A DNA stretch of 64,000 nucleotides from Pseudofabraea citricarpa. Lineage: Eukaryota; Ascomycota; Leotiomycetes; Helotiales; Dermateaceae. The notes beneath the pieces were generated by a model. The model did no database searches. It was not told the origin of the DNA and worked only from the letters and a program-made list of their open reading frames with translations. Positions 46,815 to 56,027 of this stretch are shown here, in pieces. The translations under genes were made by a program, and so were the position numbers. The stretch's first letter is position 1, and every line of letters starts with the position of its first letter. The stretch lies in contig JAPWGK010000016.1 of NCBI GenBank assembly GCA_029641185.1, forward strand, positions 496,001-560,000, given 5' to 3'.

Positions 46815-47149
46815 CGCATGTCTTTGTGGTTGGAATGAGTTGATTGTGAGAAGAAAGAAAGAATGAGAAGAGAACCAGTTATTTCTACTACTATAAAACG
46901 CCACCCTTAGCAAGATAGTTTCTCAGGCACGTCAGAGTAATGTTCTCAATGGATCATAAAGTCCTTATGACTAGATCCCGAATCACCTTTCAATTCTAGG
47001 TAACTAAAACCCTGAACTTCGATAGTATAGTTCCGGCGAAGATATAATCCGAGAGTACAATTGCTATTGTTCGCTACTAAACAACACAAATACGTCGCGC
47101 TGCCCACTAAGCATCCAGACATTGCGCGGTGGCTAACAATCTTACCCAC
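46815..47149 (-). pseudogene. decayed duplicate of the CCCH-protein 3' end
   Basis: Direct duplicate of 50738..51005. The minus-strand frame 47149..46946 still reads NCTLGLYLRRNYTIEVQGF and GSSHKDFMIH, matching the end of the F-box/CCCH protein, but zinc-ligand His and Cys codons have become Tyr and the product is truncated. Most differences from the intact copy are C to T or G to A, as RIP would leave. No upstream exons are present here. Confidence 0.8.
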
Positions 47150-47159
47150 GCTCCCTTGA

Positions 47160-47396
47160 ACCCCTCTCTTATCAGGTAAGATAGATCCATCTCTGATTGT
47201 TATATTCCGTCTTCCTCACATTGCTAGTCTGTTACTATCCCCGTGTTCCGCAAAGCATATACACGGCGCAGGCCATCCCGCCATCAGGTAAGATCGATCG
47301 GTACCCCACTGTAATATTCCATCTTGCTTATATTGCGAGTCAGTTACTATCACCGCGTCCCAAAAGACACACACAACGCGTGGGCACTTTACCTGC
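47160..47396 (+). repeat. diverged tandem duplication, about 112 bp
   Basis: Two units start with ATCAGGTAAGAT at about 47172 and 47284 and run in parallel (ATATTCC, GTTACTATC, CGCG) with many substitutions. Confidence 0.7.
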
Positions 47397-48316
47397 TAGA
47401 TCTAGGCCATCGTCCACCAACAAATATCAAGATACATACAGAAGAACGTAGTATCTCGTTTCCGCATCTTTCTTTTGCGCCATTTCTTACTGCGGCCAAA
47501 GCAAGCCCACCAGCCAAGATGCAAGCTGACCTATCGTTTGCGGAGGCATCGCGGCGTGTGGAAGTTTCCCAGCCGATTAGCACTCAGGCTATCACGCGTG
47601 TACGCTAGCATACCTATATAGCTCCTGCCAGGCGCAGAGCCTCCTAATCTACAACATTATCATCCGCAATACAATATAGTAGCACTATCCAAAAGTGTCA
47701 CGAACTCGGCGTCCAGCTGTAGAACAGACCGGCGTCCAGTCGAATATCATTGTTGACGTCTAGTCACTTTGTTTTTGACGTCCAGTCAGACCATTAGCAA
47801 CGACGAGTTATACACCGAATCAAGAGACTATCATCCGCAATACAATATGGTAGCACTACCGAGTCGCGTCTAGCAGACAGTATCAGACGTCTAGTTAGAG
47901 ACCAATAGTAGACGTCTAGTCTACAGATATTTGGCGTCAAGTTAGTATCATCGTCATTGGCGTCTAGTCAGATTACCAAGATACCAGCAGCAGATATCGA
48001 GTCACAAGCAGCAAACGTTTATACCTATTCCTTCCTTACTCAGAATCGTAGTACACGGGTGCAGAACTTCGTCTGGACCTTCGGTCAGAAGCGTATTCTC
48101 TTCTTTTCTTTGGTATTTTTAGTGTCGCACCGCTGGCCACGAAAGCCTACAGGCTTTTTGGGACCGTAACACGCTAGACAAGGAGTTTTTTGTCTATGCG
48201 GACATAGACTTGGGAGAGAGTGGTATATCACGTGTATACGCTAGTATACCTATATAGCTCCTGCCAGGCGCAGAGCCTCCCAATCTACAATATCATCATC
48301 CGTAATATAATACAGG

Positions 48317-49011
48317 CAAATACCATCCAGCCAGCTGCCACTCAGTCAGTTTCAACCCAGCCGATTCTCATCCAACCAGCTGTTACTCAGCCAGATACAA
48401 CCCAGCCAGATGCCATCCAGCCAGCTACTGCCTAGCCAGATATAACCCAGCCAGATGCCATCCAGCCAGATACTGCCCAGCCAGATACAACCCAGCCAGA
48501 TACAACCCAGCCAGATGCTACTCAGTCAGTTTCAACCCAGCCGATTCCTATCCAACCAGCTGTTACTCAGCCAGATACAACCCAGCCAGATGCCATCCAG
48601 CCAGCCACTACCCAGCCAGATACAACCCAGCCAGATGCCATCCAGCCAGCTACTACCCAGCCAGATACAACCCAGCCAGATGCAATCCAGCCAGCTATTA
48701 CCCAGCCAGATACAACCCAGCCAGATGCCGTCCAGCCAGCTGAAGATCTGCTATTTGACGACTTTGACTTTAGCCCAGAACTCAAGCGCTATATCACGAG
48801 ACTTCAAGTGTCTGGACAGATTGGCTTTCGCCCATCGATCATTCAAGGTATTTGGTTCGACAATTATATCGGGAAGAAAGAATCGGGTCGGGGAGTTCTT
48901 ATCGAAGATCTATCCAGTAAGGCTCCCAGCATCATGTATTGATTGTTTATCTACTAACATAATATAGAAACCGGTAATACCTACAGCTATCTTTTACCAG
49001 CATTGGAAATA
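48317..49011 (+). pseudogene. QPDTT-repeat open frame with internal stop
   Basis: In one frame the minisatellite encodes about 28 Gln-Pro-x-x-x pentapeptides (QPDTT, QPDAI, QPATT, QPIPI), then a non-repetitive end: AEDLLFDDFDFSPELKRY, GQIGFRPSIIQGIWFDNYIG. A 51-nt intron (48917..48967, GTAAGG...CTAAC...ATAG) would add SKPVIPTAIFYQHWK before a stop at 49011. One TAG at 48433 interrupts the repeats; it differs from the neighbouring CAG by one C to T change. No convincing ATG lies upstream. I do not recognise the family. Confidence 0.45.
48325..48745 (+). repeat. 15-bp minisatellite (CAGCCAGATACAACC)n
   Basis: About 28 units of 15 bp, grouped into higher-order 45-bp triplets and a larger block (containing TCAGTTTCAACCCAGCCGAT) that occurs twice, at about 48345 and 48525. 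Every unit keeps the same reading frame. Confidence 0.93.
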
Positions 49012-49260
49012 GCCACGACATACGCAAAGAAGCGTAAGCGGTGCTATGGAAAATTGGCAATTCCTCGTTCACAAAACCCAATTATCAGCAGACGCTTTGG
49101 ACGTGGAATCGAATACGTTACTTCTGCGGATGTGGGTCTCTTGATGCTCGTGCTGCACAACTCGACGCGGCCGATGGTCTGCGACTGGACGTCGACAATG
49201 TTCTGCGACTGGGCGTCGACGTTGACACTACGATAGTGCTACCATATAAAGGTTCGTGGG

Positions 49261-50355
49261 TGTAAAGCTGATGAGATTAGTCTACCGACGTGGGAGACTA
49301 TATACTGCGGTAGCGTGCCCGGTAGCGTGTCCCATGACACCTACCGTGACAGAATGTCCCTACATTTCTTATAGAAGCCCGAGACAGATACGGGGCCGAT
49401 GTAGTATCTGACACTACCCACAATGAAGCATCAAACCAAGGATGGGATGCTGTTCCTGACACTGCCAATAACCAGCAGTGGTGAGAATTGGAAGTCGCAT
49501 TCGATTTGTATGAAATAACTCTGCGATTGAAGAACGGCTGGCTAGTATCACATAAATAGGTACTTGTCTGGTTCATCGGGGTATTATGAATTACCAGTAC
49601 CAGTTTCACTTCATCTTCCTTTAAACACAAGGCAAATAGCTTCCCCTACTATCTAACGCAGGACCAGCAATGGTATAACCATCGGTTTCACTAAACACAA
49701 GACGTTTCTTTCCCTCTTTCAGAGAATAAACACTTTTCTTGTTTTACCTACCTAGCTAGGTAGCTATTAAACAATGGCGATACCATGGTAGATTAGATAA
49801 GAATTTAAGACCTACAACTTAGTAGTCAAATCTATATTTTAAATGTGATGTGGAACTATCCGTTTTAAAATATCCATATACTGTTTCATGATATGAAGCC
49901 TTTTCATCAATAGAACCAGAGCTGATCGACATTTTCAAAAACTCGAGTATAAAGTATAATTCAAATGAGACAGTGCTGTTAGTATCTTCCCTACAGCACT
50001 GCCTTGGCATGCCAAACTCACGAAGAAAACGGAAACCCATGTGACCATTTGTCAATCACTTGTGGTAGATAATACATAGTTGAGGATCTTGCAGTAAGGA
50101 TAAGAATGTGATAGTCTATTTGACAGCTGCTTATAATGTAATGGCATGGCAATAACGCTGCGAAAGACGGGGACTGAGAATTAGAAACTGCTCGTCAGAA
50201 TGGGCATATGGCATTTCCAATCAGTTGCTTGGCCAAAGAGCATCCAGCATGGTTACGCAATAATCTTGATATCGAGTTGGGACGAATGAGGACATCACAA
50301 TCAAGTGCTCCAAGTGACATGCATGAGATATTAGCCAAGGAAATAAGCTTCGAAT
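49261..50355. other. stretch without a recognisable gene
   Basis: Open frames 49298..49630 and 49819..50055 (minus) show no family features. AT-rich; contains a short palindromic TACCTACCTAGCTAGGTAGC near 49746. Confidence 0.45.
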
Positions 50356-50520
50356 TGACCTTCTGCAATAGAGGTTCACACACCCGCCACGCTATCAAGC
50401 ATTCATTTGCTCATTTGCAACACTCCGACTGCACAACCAAAACATTATAGGATACAATTTCTGATACCTTCGTTGAACTTTCAGACCTTGATTTATTGCC
50501 TTCTCAGCCTATCCATCTTT
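50356..50520 (+). repeat. segmental duplication A, right copy
   Basis: Direct duplicate of 44172..44290 with about 35 additional internal bases. It runs straight into duplication B. Confidence 0.85.
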
Positions 50521-50664
50521 CACGGCACTCCCACAGAGTTCGGCGGCAAGATATCACAGCGGGAGGAACATGTATTCTGTTTGTAATCTTATTTCAATTG
50601 CTAATTGAATCCTGTGTCTACTTATGAGTTATATCTACCTACAAAGTAGGAGCTTGTGTGGTTT
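50511..50664 (+). repeat. segmental duplication B, right copy
   Basis: Inverted relative to 46147..46301. It lies just beyond the 3' end of the F-box/CCCH gene (50793). Confidence 0.85.
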
Positions 50665-50792
50665 GAAAGTCATGTAGAGAGTGCGGTCTCCCGTGTTATC
50701 ACCTAACAATTAATGGGGTTGCATGCATTGTATGTTGGGATGAGTTGATTGTAAGAAGAAAGAAAGAATGAGAAGAGAACCAGTTATCTCTA

Positions 50793-53212
50793 CTACTGTA
50801 AAACGCCACCCTTAGCAAGATAGTTTCTCAGGTGCGGCATTAGAACAAATCTTGCAAACTTTTCTTCTCTGCCAGAGCAATATTCTCGATGGATCATAAA
50901 CTCCTTATGACTAGATCCCGGATCAGCTTTCAATTCTGGGCAATAAAAACCCCGAAGTTCGAAAGTGCAGTTCCGGCGAAGATGTAATCCGAGAGTGCAT
51001 GGATTGTTGCTGCATCCATCTAGTGTTCCGGCGAAAAATGGGCATAGATGTTTGTATGTGCAATGTCCGAGCTTGCAACCATTAGGATTCGAAATGTCTT
51101 CGGGGCAAACTCCTTTGAACTTTGGAGGCATCTCCCTAGCAGCATCGTATGCTAGCCTCGTCTCCTTGTTGGTGCATTTGATACTCTTGAAATGAAGATC
51201 TGCAGAAGGAGCGACCGATGAAGCAGTCTCTCTGGGGGCTGGCTGTGGTAGAATCGCCTTCTTATCGGTATGAACAGCTTTATTGTGGTCAGGATCTGCA
51301 GAGGCAGAAGATCTATTGGACGAGTCTTTGGCAGATAGCTGTGAAGCAGTTTCTCTGGGGGCTGGCTGTGGTAGAATCGCCTTCTTATCGGTATGAACAG
51401 CTTTATTGTGGTCAGGATCTGCAGGAGCAGAAGATCTATTGGACGAGTCTTCGGCAGATAGCTGTGAAATGTCTGTTGATGTTCGATCAAACGCAAGCTT
51501 TGCCAACGCTACTGATGTAGAAGATCCTGCTACAATCGAAGATCTAAGATTCTGGAACATTGTACCTCGAAACTAGGACCCGTTAGTTTCATTTCATGAT
51601 GGAAATTTAATATACCTGAACTTACCGTTCGACCGCCGGTGCCGATACCCGCCTTCCACTCCTCCCCTTGTCGGAGTATTGTCGACTCGTAGGTTTCGAG
51701 CATACGACGTCGTGCAATCATGGTAAATTGGGAAAATTGACAGAGACTACACTCTGCTCCCATGTAACCAGATGCTCTACCAGGTACAGGGCCAAGTCCA
51801 GGGCCATCGTCACTGGTATAAAATATGTATCGCTGAATATCCATTTCCATGAATGCGGAGGTCGGGAGGAACGTGCTGCATCTGATACAAGCAATCAAAT
51901 GCGTAGTGCGTAAATCAGTTCGGTGTGCATCCCAATTATCAGTGACATACTCCATAAATTTTAGTTGTTCTGGAGATGCCTTCTTCTGACGACGACCATG
52001 TTCCGTTGCAGGATCTTCTGTGAGATTCTCCATTGCTTTTATCATGCCAGGGGTAAGGGGAATACAGTATTGAAGGAACTGTTGGAAGTCTTCGAAGCGA
52101 GTTTGGTTTCCACACGGAACGCCTTGAGCATTAAGAATTTGGTTTCCATAGGATATACCACAAATACGACTGGCCTTCGGGATGGTATCTGGTACAATCA
52201 GTTGTGACTTGATCATGATTTCCCCTCGAGAAAACATGAGTCCGATCATTGCTGAGCGAAGTTCTGGAAATGTCTCTCCATAAACGTGAGGCATTTGGAG
52301 ATTAGTGAAGTTCCATCTAGGAATGAATTTCGTCACTTTTCTGTCCACGACTTCCTGATATTCGGTGACATAATTGGGAAGAGCATTGCGGATGAAGTCA
52401 ATGAAGCATATATTGTCACATCGATTCAATTCAATGTAACGTGTACGCTTGAATATTTCTCGATCCCAGATATCCATCCCGTCGATAGTAGTCGTCGCGT
52501 AGATGCTAATGCGATCCATGACAGGGAGTTTGGAGGTCTGAGGGTCATCTCCTAATACTCGTAAAGCTCTGATATTTGCCGGGAACTTCAGATGCCGAGA
52601 GCCGTGGGCGGTGATGATCTGTTGCCTACTGTTTCGGATAATCAAGGTACGACGAGCCCCGAGACTAGCTGTCGAGTATTCTGAAATGAGGATAATCTTC
52701 TCTAGCTTTTGCTGGGATGCTTTGTCAAGAGAGACAAATAGCTTCATCAGATCCTCCGCTGTCAAGTATGGAAAAATCTGCTTCCAGATGTATATGGGTA
52801 GTTTCGTGATTGCAGGCAAATTGATCTCGACTGGAGCTGGTAACTTGACTTGTGTAGTTGATGAATGACCGGAGAACTCGTGAGACGTCTTGCCGACTGT
52901 GTGTCCAATTAGGCGTACTCCATCCTTGATCGTAGAACTATACAAAGTGTACTCTATTAGGGGAGCACAAACACGTGCAGTAGTTGCAGGATCGGTTGAA
53001 GGTTGTTTCTGAAGGGTAGATCCGTATGCGGTTGATACAACCTGCTCTACCAGTGGAGTTGCAGAGGTAGAAGAAGGAGGCAGCGAAGGTTTTTTGATAA
53101 CAGAAGAGGTAGCTGAATTATTACCTGGATCATGTTCAGCGGCTATGCGGTAGATGGGTTGACTATGAGTTGCGGAAGGGTTAATGCACTCACCGACTGG
53201 ATGTGGTAACAT
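50793..53212 (-). CDS. F-box-like protein with C-terminal CCCH-type cysteine/histidine cluster
   Basis: Exon 1 is 53212..51626 and exon 2 is 51572..50793, joined at phase 0 over a 53-nt intron (GTAAGT...AACTAAC...CTAG) to 788 residues. Read without splicing it looks like two overlapping genes. N-terminal part: an F-box-like helix set (LPIYIWKQIFPYLTAEDL, about residues 135-160), a beta/alpha middle region, and two Cys pairs (ACIRCS and AECSLC) like the zinc-binding region of other fungal F-box proteins. C-terminal part: two direct copies of a 41-residue unit (QLSAxDSSNRSSA...RETAS), then CPEDISNPNGCKLGHCTYKH (a CCCH finger) and a second, CPFFAGTLDGCSNNPC, followed by further Cys/His. A ubiquitin-ligase adaptor role is suggested by the F-box; RNA binding by the fingers is possible. 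The start is the first ATG in frame. Confidence 0.7.
51224..51469 (-). repeat. 123-bp in-frame tandem duplication within the CCCH gene
   Basis: Two nearly identical 123-bp units side by side (only a handful of differences), encoding 41 residues each, in exon 2. Recent by its low divergence. Confidence 0.92.
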
Positions 53213-54560
53213 CTTGATAGGGTAGTGCGCGGTGCGCGAAACTGGGTTGGGTAAGATCGATCGATGGTATTGTAATGAAGGATGGGATATCACAAAGTTG
53301 GAAAGAAAGTGTAGTGTGGTATGGAGGGCTCGCTTAAATCACGTCTGTTTAGCGACGCGTGCGGCGGCACTAAAGATATGGAGGGATTGAGGAGGATCTT
53401 GGTGAGGCTATGATTGTGAGTTGCGCCTGATAAACCGTAGCCAGGATAGTACAAGCCGCTCATACTCCTCAGGGAGCCTCGAAGCCGTTACCGGTATAAT
53501 AGGTCAGTTTTCCTATATAAAGCCGACTCAAAATACCTCTGGATGCTAGAATCAACTGACTTGGTGCGTAGTATAATACTATGCCTCCTACAGAACCTAC
53601 TAAACCAACTAATCGTCACTCAAAAGTCCTTATTACTCTGTTCATCCCATTTATCGTAATACGCCTTATATAACTTGTTCACTATTCTACGGAACTATAA
53701 CCTCGCTTCACGATCTTCCTCTGCTGGCGCCGTGCCACGAAAGCTTCGAATAATAGATTTTCGAGCTCTGGAAACTGGCAGAGCTAGTATATTAGCTCAC
53801 GGCACGTACCTCTTTGTTGAGCAACGATTTCCTCTCTCTTCTTCGTTCAGGGATTCAACGTACCTAATACTAGGACAGGGAACATCGGTAGTGCAGGTAG
53901 GCCACTCAACAGAACATCACGGGGAAGACCAGCGGTTACAATGGATGGGAGAATAATTGAGACAATGCGCTACGTGCACGCAGTATTAAAGAGAGCTAAC
54001 TAGCTGGAGCCTGGCAAGGAAAAGTACTACACATTACAGTAAGCCGTACAGACCCACGTCAGAAGTTGTCCCCGCCAAGACGAACGACCCATCAAGACTG
54101 GGAGGATCACCGATGTCAACATCTTCGCATTTGCCACGACGATCTGGAGAACCTATGAACTCTTCGCAACCATCATTGCCCACCGGACCTTCGACCTCAT
54201 CTTAACCATCGAGTTCCTCGCGACCACCAATGAATGCCCTCGGGACCTTCGAGAACGAGACGTATCTCCTTGAACCACGCCTCCGCAAATGACAATAAAC
54301 AGGTCAATCACCCCTTCAAGAAGACACACGGCAAGAGAAAAGGGTACCGACAGCACGAGCTCGGAAAGAAACGCCGCCATGAAGAACCGGTCGACCTCGC
54401 TAAGTCTCCTAGAGCAGTCTCGGTGGGATCTAGCGAATAAGGAAAGGTTGATATCTTGGCGCCAAGTCAAGAGGGAATCGCGCGCTAGCCCCTGTAAACG
54501 AAGCAGCGTTGATGGAGAACGGCCTTCGAGGAGCAGGGCCGGCACATGCTTGATTTGATG
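53213..54560. other. stretch without a recognisable gene
   Basis: Promoter of the F-box/CCCH gene, then repeat-like sequence. Open frames 53675..53956 (plus) and 54153..54545 (minus) are unsupported by any family feature. Confidence 0.4.
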
Positions 54561-55270
54561 ATTTTGGTCCCGAATGATAATTTTTGCTGTATGTGGTTGC
54601 GAGCAGGGCTGGTACGACTCGTGCGCTTATTCGTCGCCAATAACAAACTTGCTGCTAATCGATTCATCAACATATGCCCTAGCTTGTTCGCTTGTAGATT
54701 TTGGTCTCGAAGGAGAGCGTTTGCTATATGTGGTTGATAAGGCGATCGGTGAAAACAGGTAGAGGTAGGATATCATCAACAAGGGGACGCGTCGTGCCAG
54801 CAGGGCCAGCACCCTCGAGGACGGGATACTCAGTCGGTGACTGTAGACCTAGCTTATTCGCTCGCACCCAGCGTCCAGAAGGAGAGCGTTTGTTGTCAAT
54901 AACAAAGTTGCTGCTCATCAATTCATCAACATATGCCCGCTCAATCTTCATATTGTTCTTCCTCCAATAGAACCGCAAGAACCTCAATCGGTGGCTGTAG
55001 ACCTAACTTGTTTGCTCGTACTAAGCGTTTCCCTCGACGGTGTGTTGAATTTAGTCACTTTGTTCTGAAAGGAGAGTGTTTGCTGCCCCCTTTTGCCAGC
55101 AGGGCATTCGAGGAGCAGGCCCGGAACCCTCGACGGTGTGCTGTATTTACTATTAGTAGATAGTCATTGAACATGTAGTGGGTTTGATGACTTACTTACC
55201 AAGTGATATGTTGGCTGTGCAATTTTGCCAGCAGGGCCTCTCGAGGCGCGAAATCTTCTTGTTGCTGGCA
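54561..55270 (+). repeat. cluster of dispersed repeat units
   Basis: At least two related units (54610..54735 and 54838..54983) share GAAGGAGAGCGTTTG, CAATAACAAA.TTGCTGCT and ATTCATCAACATATGCCC. A third partial unit (55000..55122) adds TTTTGCCAGCAGGGC and TCGAGGAGCAGG. Phrases of the form GCCAGCAGGGC...TCGAGG recur near 54793 and 55221. A decayed relative lies at 46497..46646. Confidence 0.8.
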
Positions 55271-56027
55271 TTCTGGTTGTCTTTGGTCTGCGCCTGGTAA
55301 TAATACATGCTACCTGGAATAACTGCTTGGCTCTACCGAGAGAGGGACGAAGGGAGGAGGAACACAGTGTGTGGGTTGATTGAGTAGGTGGTTGAAGACT
55401 GAAGAACTCATATAGCGGAGGAAACCGCCTGAACACAGGTAGTGGCTCTCGCGCGTCTGTCACAGAATAATAGGTTAACCTGATGTAGATCCTTTGGCGG
55501 TCATTATGTTGAAAATCGGGTGTCTTGACGTACTGGTAGGTATGCGTGCTGAAGAGCTTCTTAGCAGCAGCCTTATGAGGTTTGTTGGGGTCGACAGGAG
55601 GCTTAGGATTGTGGAGTATGCCGACAGACTTGTTCGCAGGGTGCTCAAGAATTGCGGCTAAAGCGTCCTCGCCACCAGATCGCGCGGATAAATAGAGTGA
55701 GCTTAGAGTCCATAGAAGAGAGGATTGAAGTGGCGCGAAGGGTGATAGATTGCAGAAGAGTGACAGACTGCAGAAGGATAACAGACAGTGCAGACTGCAG
55801 AAGGATAACAGACAATACAGACTGCAGAAGGATAACAGACTGCAGAAGGGTGATAGACTGCAGAAGAGTAATAGACTGCAGAAGGGTAATAGACTGCAGA
55901 ATGGCGATAGAGTGCAGAAGAGGTTGCGAAGAGGTTGCGAAGAGGTTGTGAAGAGGTTGTGAAGAGGTTGCGCAGAGATATTGTCCAGAAGATCGGTTTG
56001 TAGAATATCGATCTTGCGTGCGCGCAA
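55164..56027 (-). CDS. doubtful open frame over repeats
   Basis: A 287-codon frame. Its first third is only the translated tandem repeat (FCSLLPFCSL-type), so it is not evidence for a gene. The middle (DALAAILEHPANKSVGILHNPKPPVD, about 55570-55670) has more protein-like composition, and splice-like sites flank it. I cannot recognise a family. It may be a decayed exon of a mobile element. Confidence 0.2.
   Translation of the reverse strand: MRARKIDILQTDLLDNISAQPLHNLFTTSSQPLRNLFCTLSPFCSLLPFCSLLLFCSLSPFCSLLSFCSLYCLLSFCSLHCLLSFCSLSLFCNLSPFAPLQSSLLWTLSSLYLSARSGGEDALAAILEHPANKSVGILHNPKPPVDPNKPHKAAAKKLFSTHTYQYVKTPDFQHNDRQRIYIRLTYYSVTDAREPLPVFRRFPPLYEFFSLQPPTQSTHTLCSSSLRPSLGRAKQLFQVACIITRRRPKTTRMPATRRFRASRGPAGKIAQPTYHLVSKSSNPLHVQ
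55740..55978 (+). repeat. tandem repeats (GACTGCAGAAGGRTAAYA)n and (GAAGAGGTTGCG)n
   Basis: About ten units of 18-27 bp built on GACTGCAGAAG, followed by about five units of a 12-bp GAAGAGGTTGYG. Confidence 0.9.

Larger units (their letters stand above)
47587..49260. mobile_element. possible degraded mobile element with subterminal repeats
   Basis: About 60 bp near the left (47675..47745) is matched by the reverse complement near the right end (49185..49255): ATATRGTAGCACTATC followed by GACG(T/C)CCAG(TC) motifs. The left portion (47700-47970) carries about ten copies of a GACGTCTAGT-like motif. A 90-bp direct repeat lies inside (47587..47690 and 48223..48320). Inverted ends plus many subterminal copies of a short motif are typical of DNA transposons, but I see no transposase. 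The only coding trace is the pentapeptide-repeat frame below. Boundaries and class are uncertain. Confidence 0.35.

Noticed and set aside
48567..48785. Minus-strand frame of GWVVSGW-type repeats
   Set aside because: Antisense translation of the same minisatellite, with no unique sequence attached.
48455..48967. PSQIQPSQ-repeat open frame with an apparent start
   Set aside because: It is the shifted frame of the minisatellite. The QPDTT frame leads into a unique, spliced protein-like end and is the better candidate.
55740..55978. Possible CRISPR-like array
   Set aside because: Units are contiguous tandem repeats of varying length with no unique spacers, in a eukaryotic genome.
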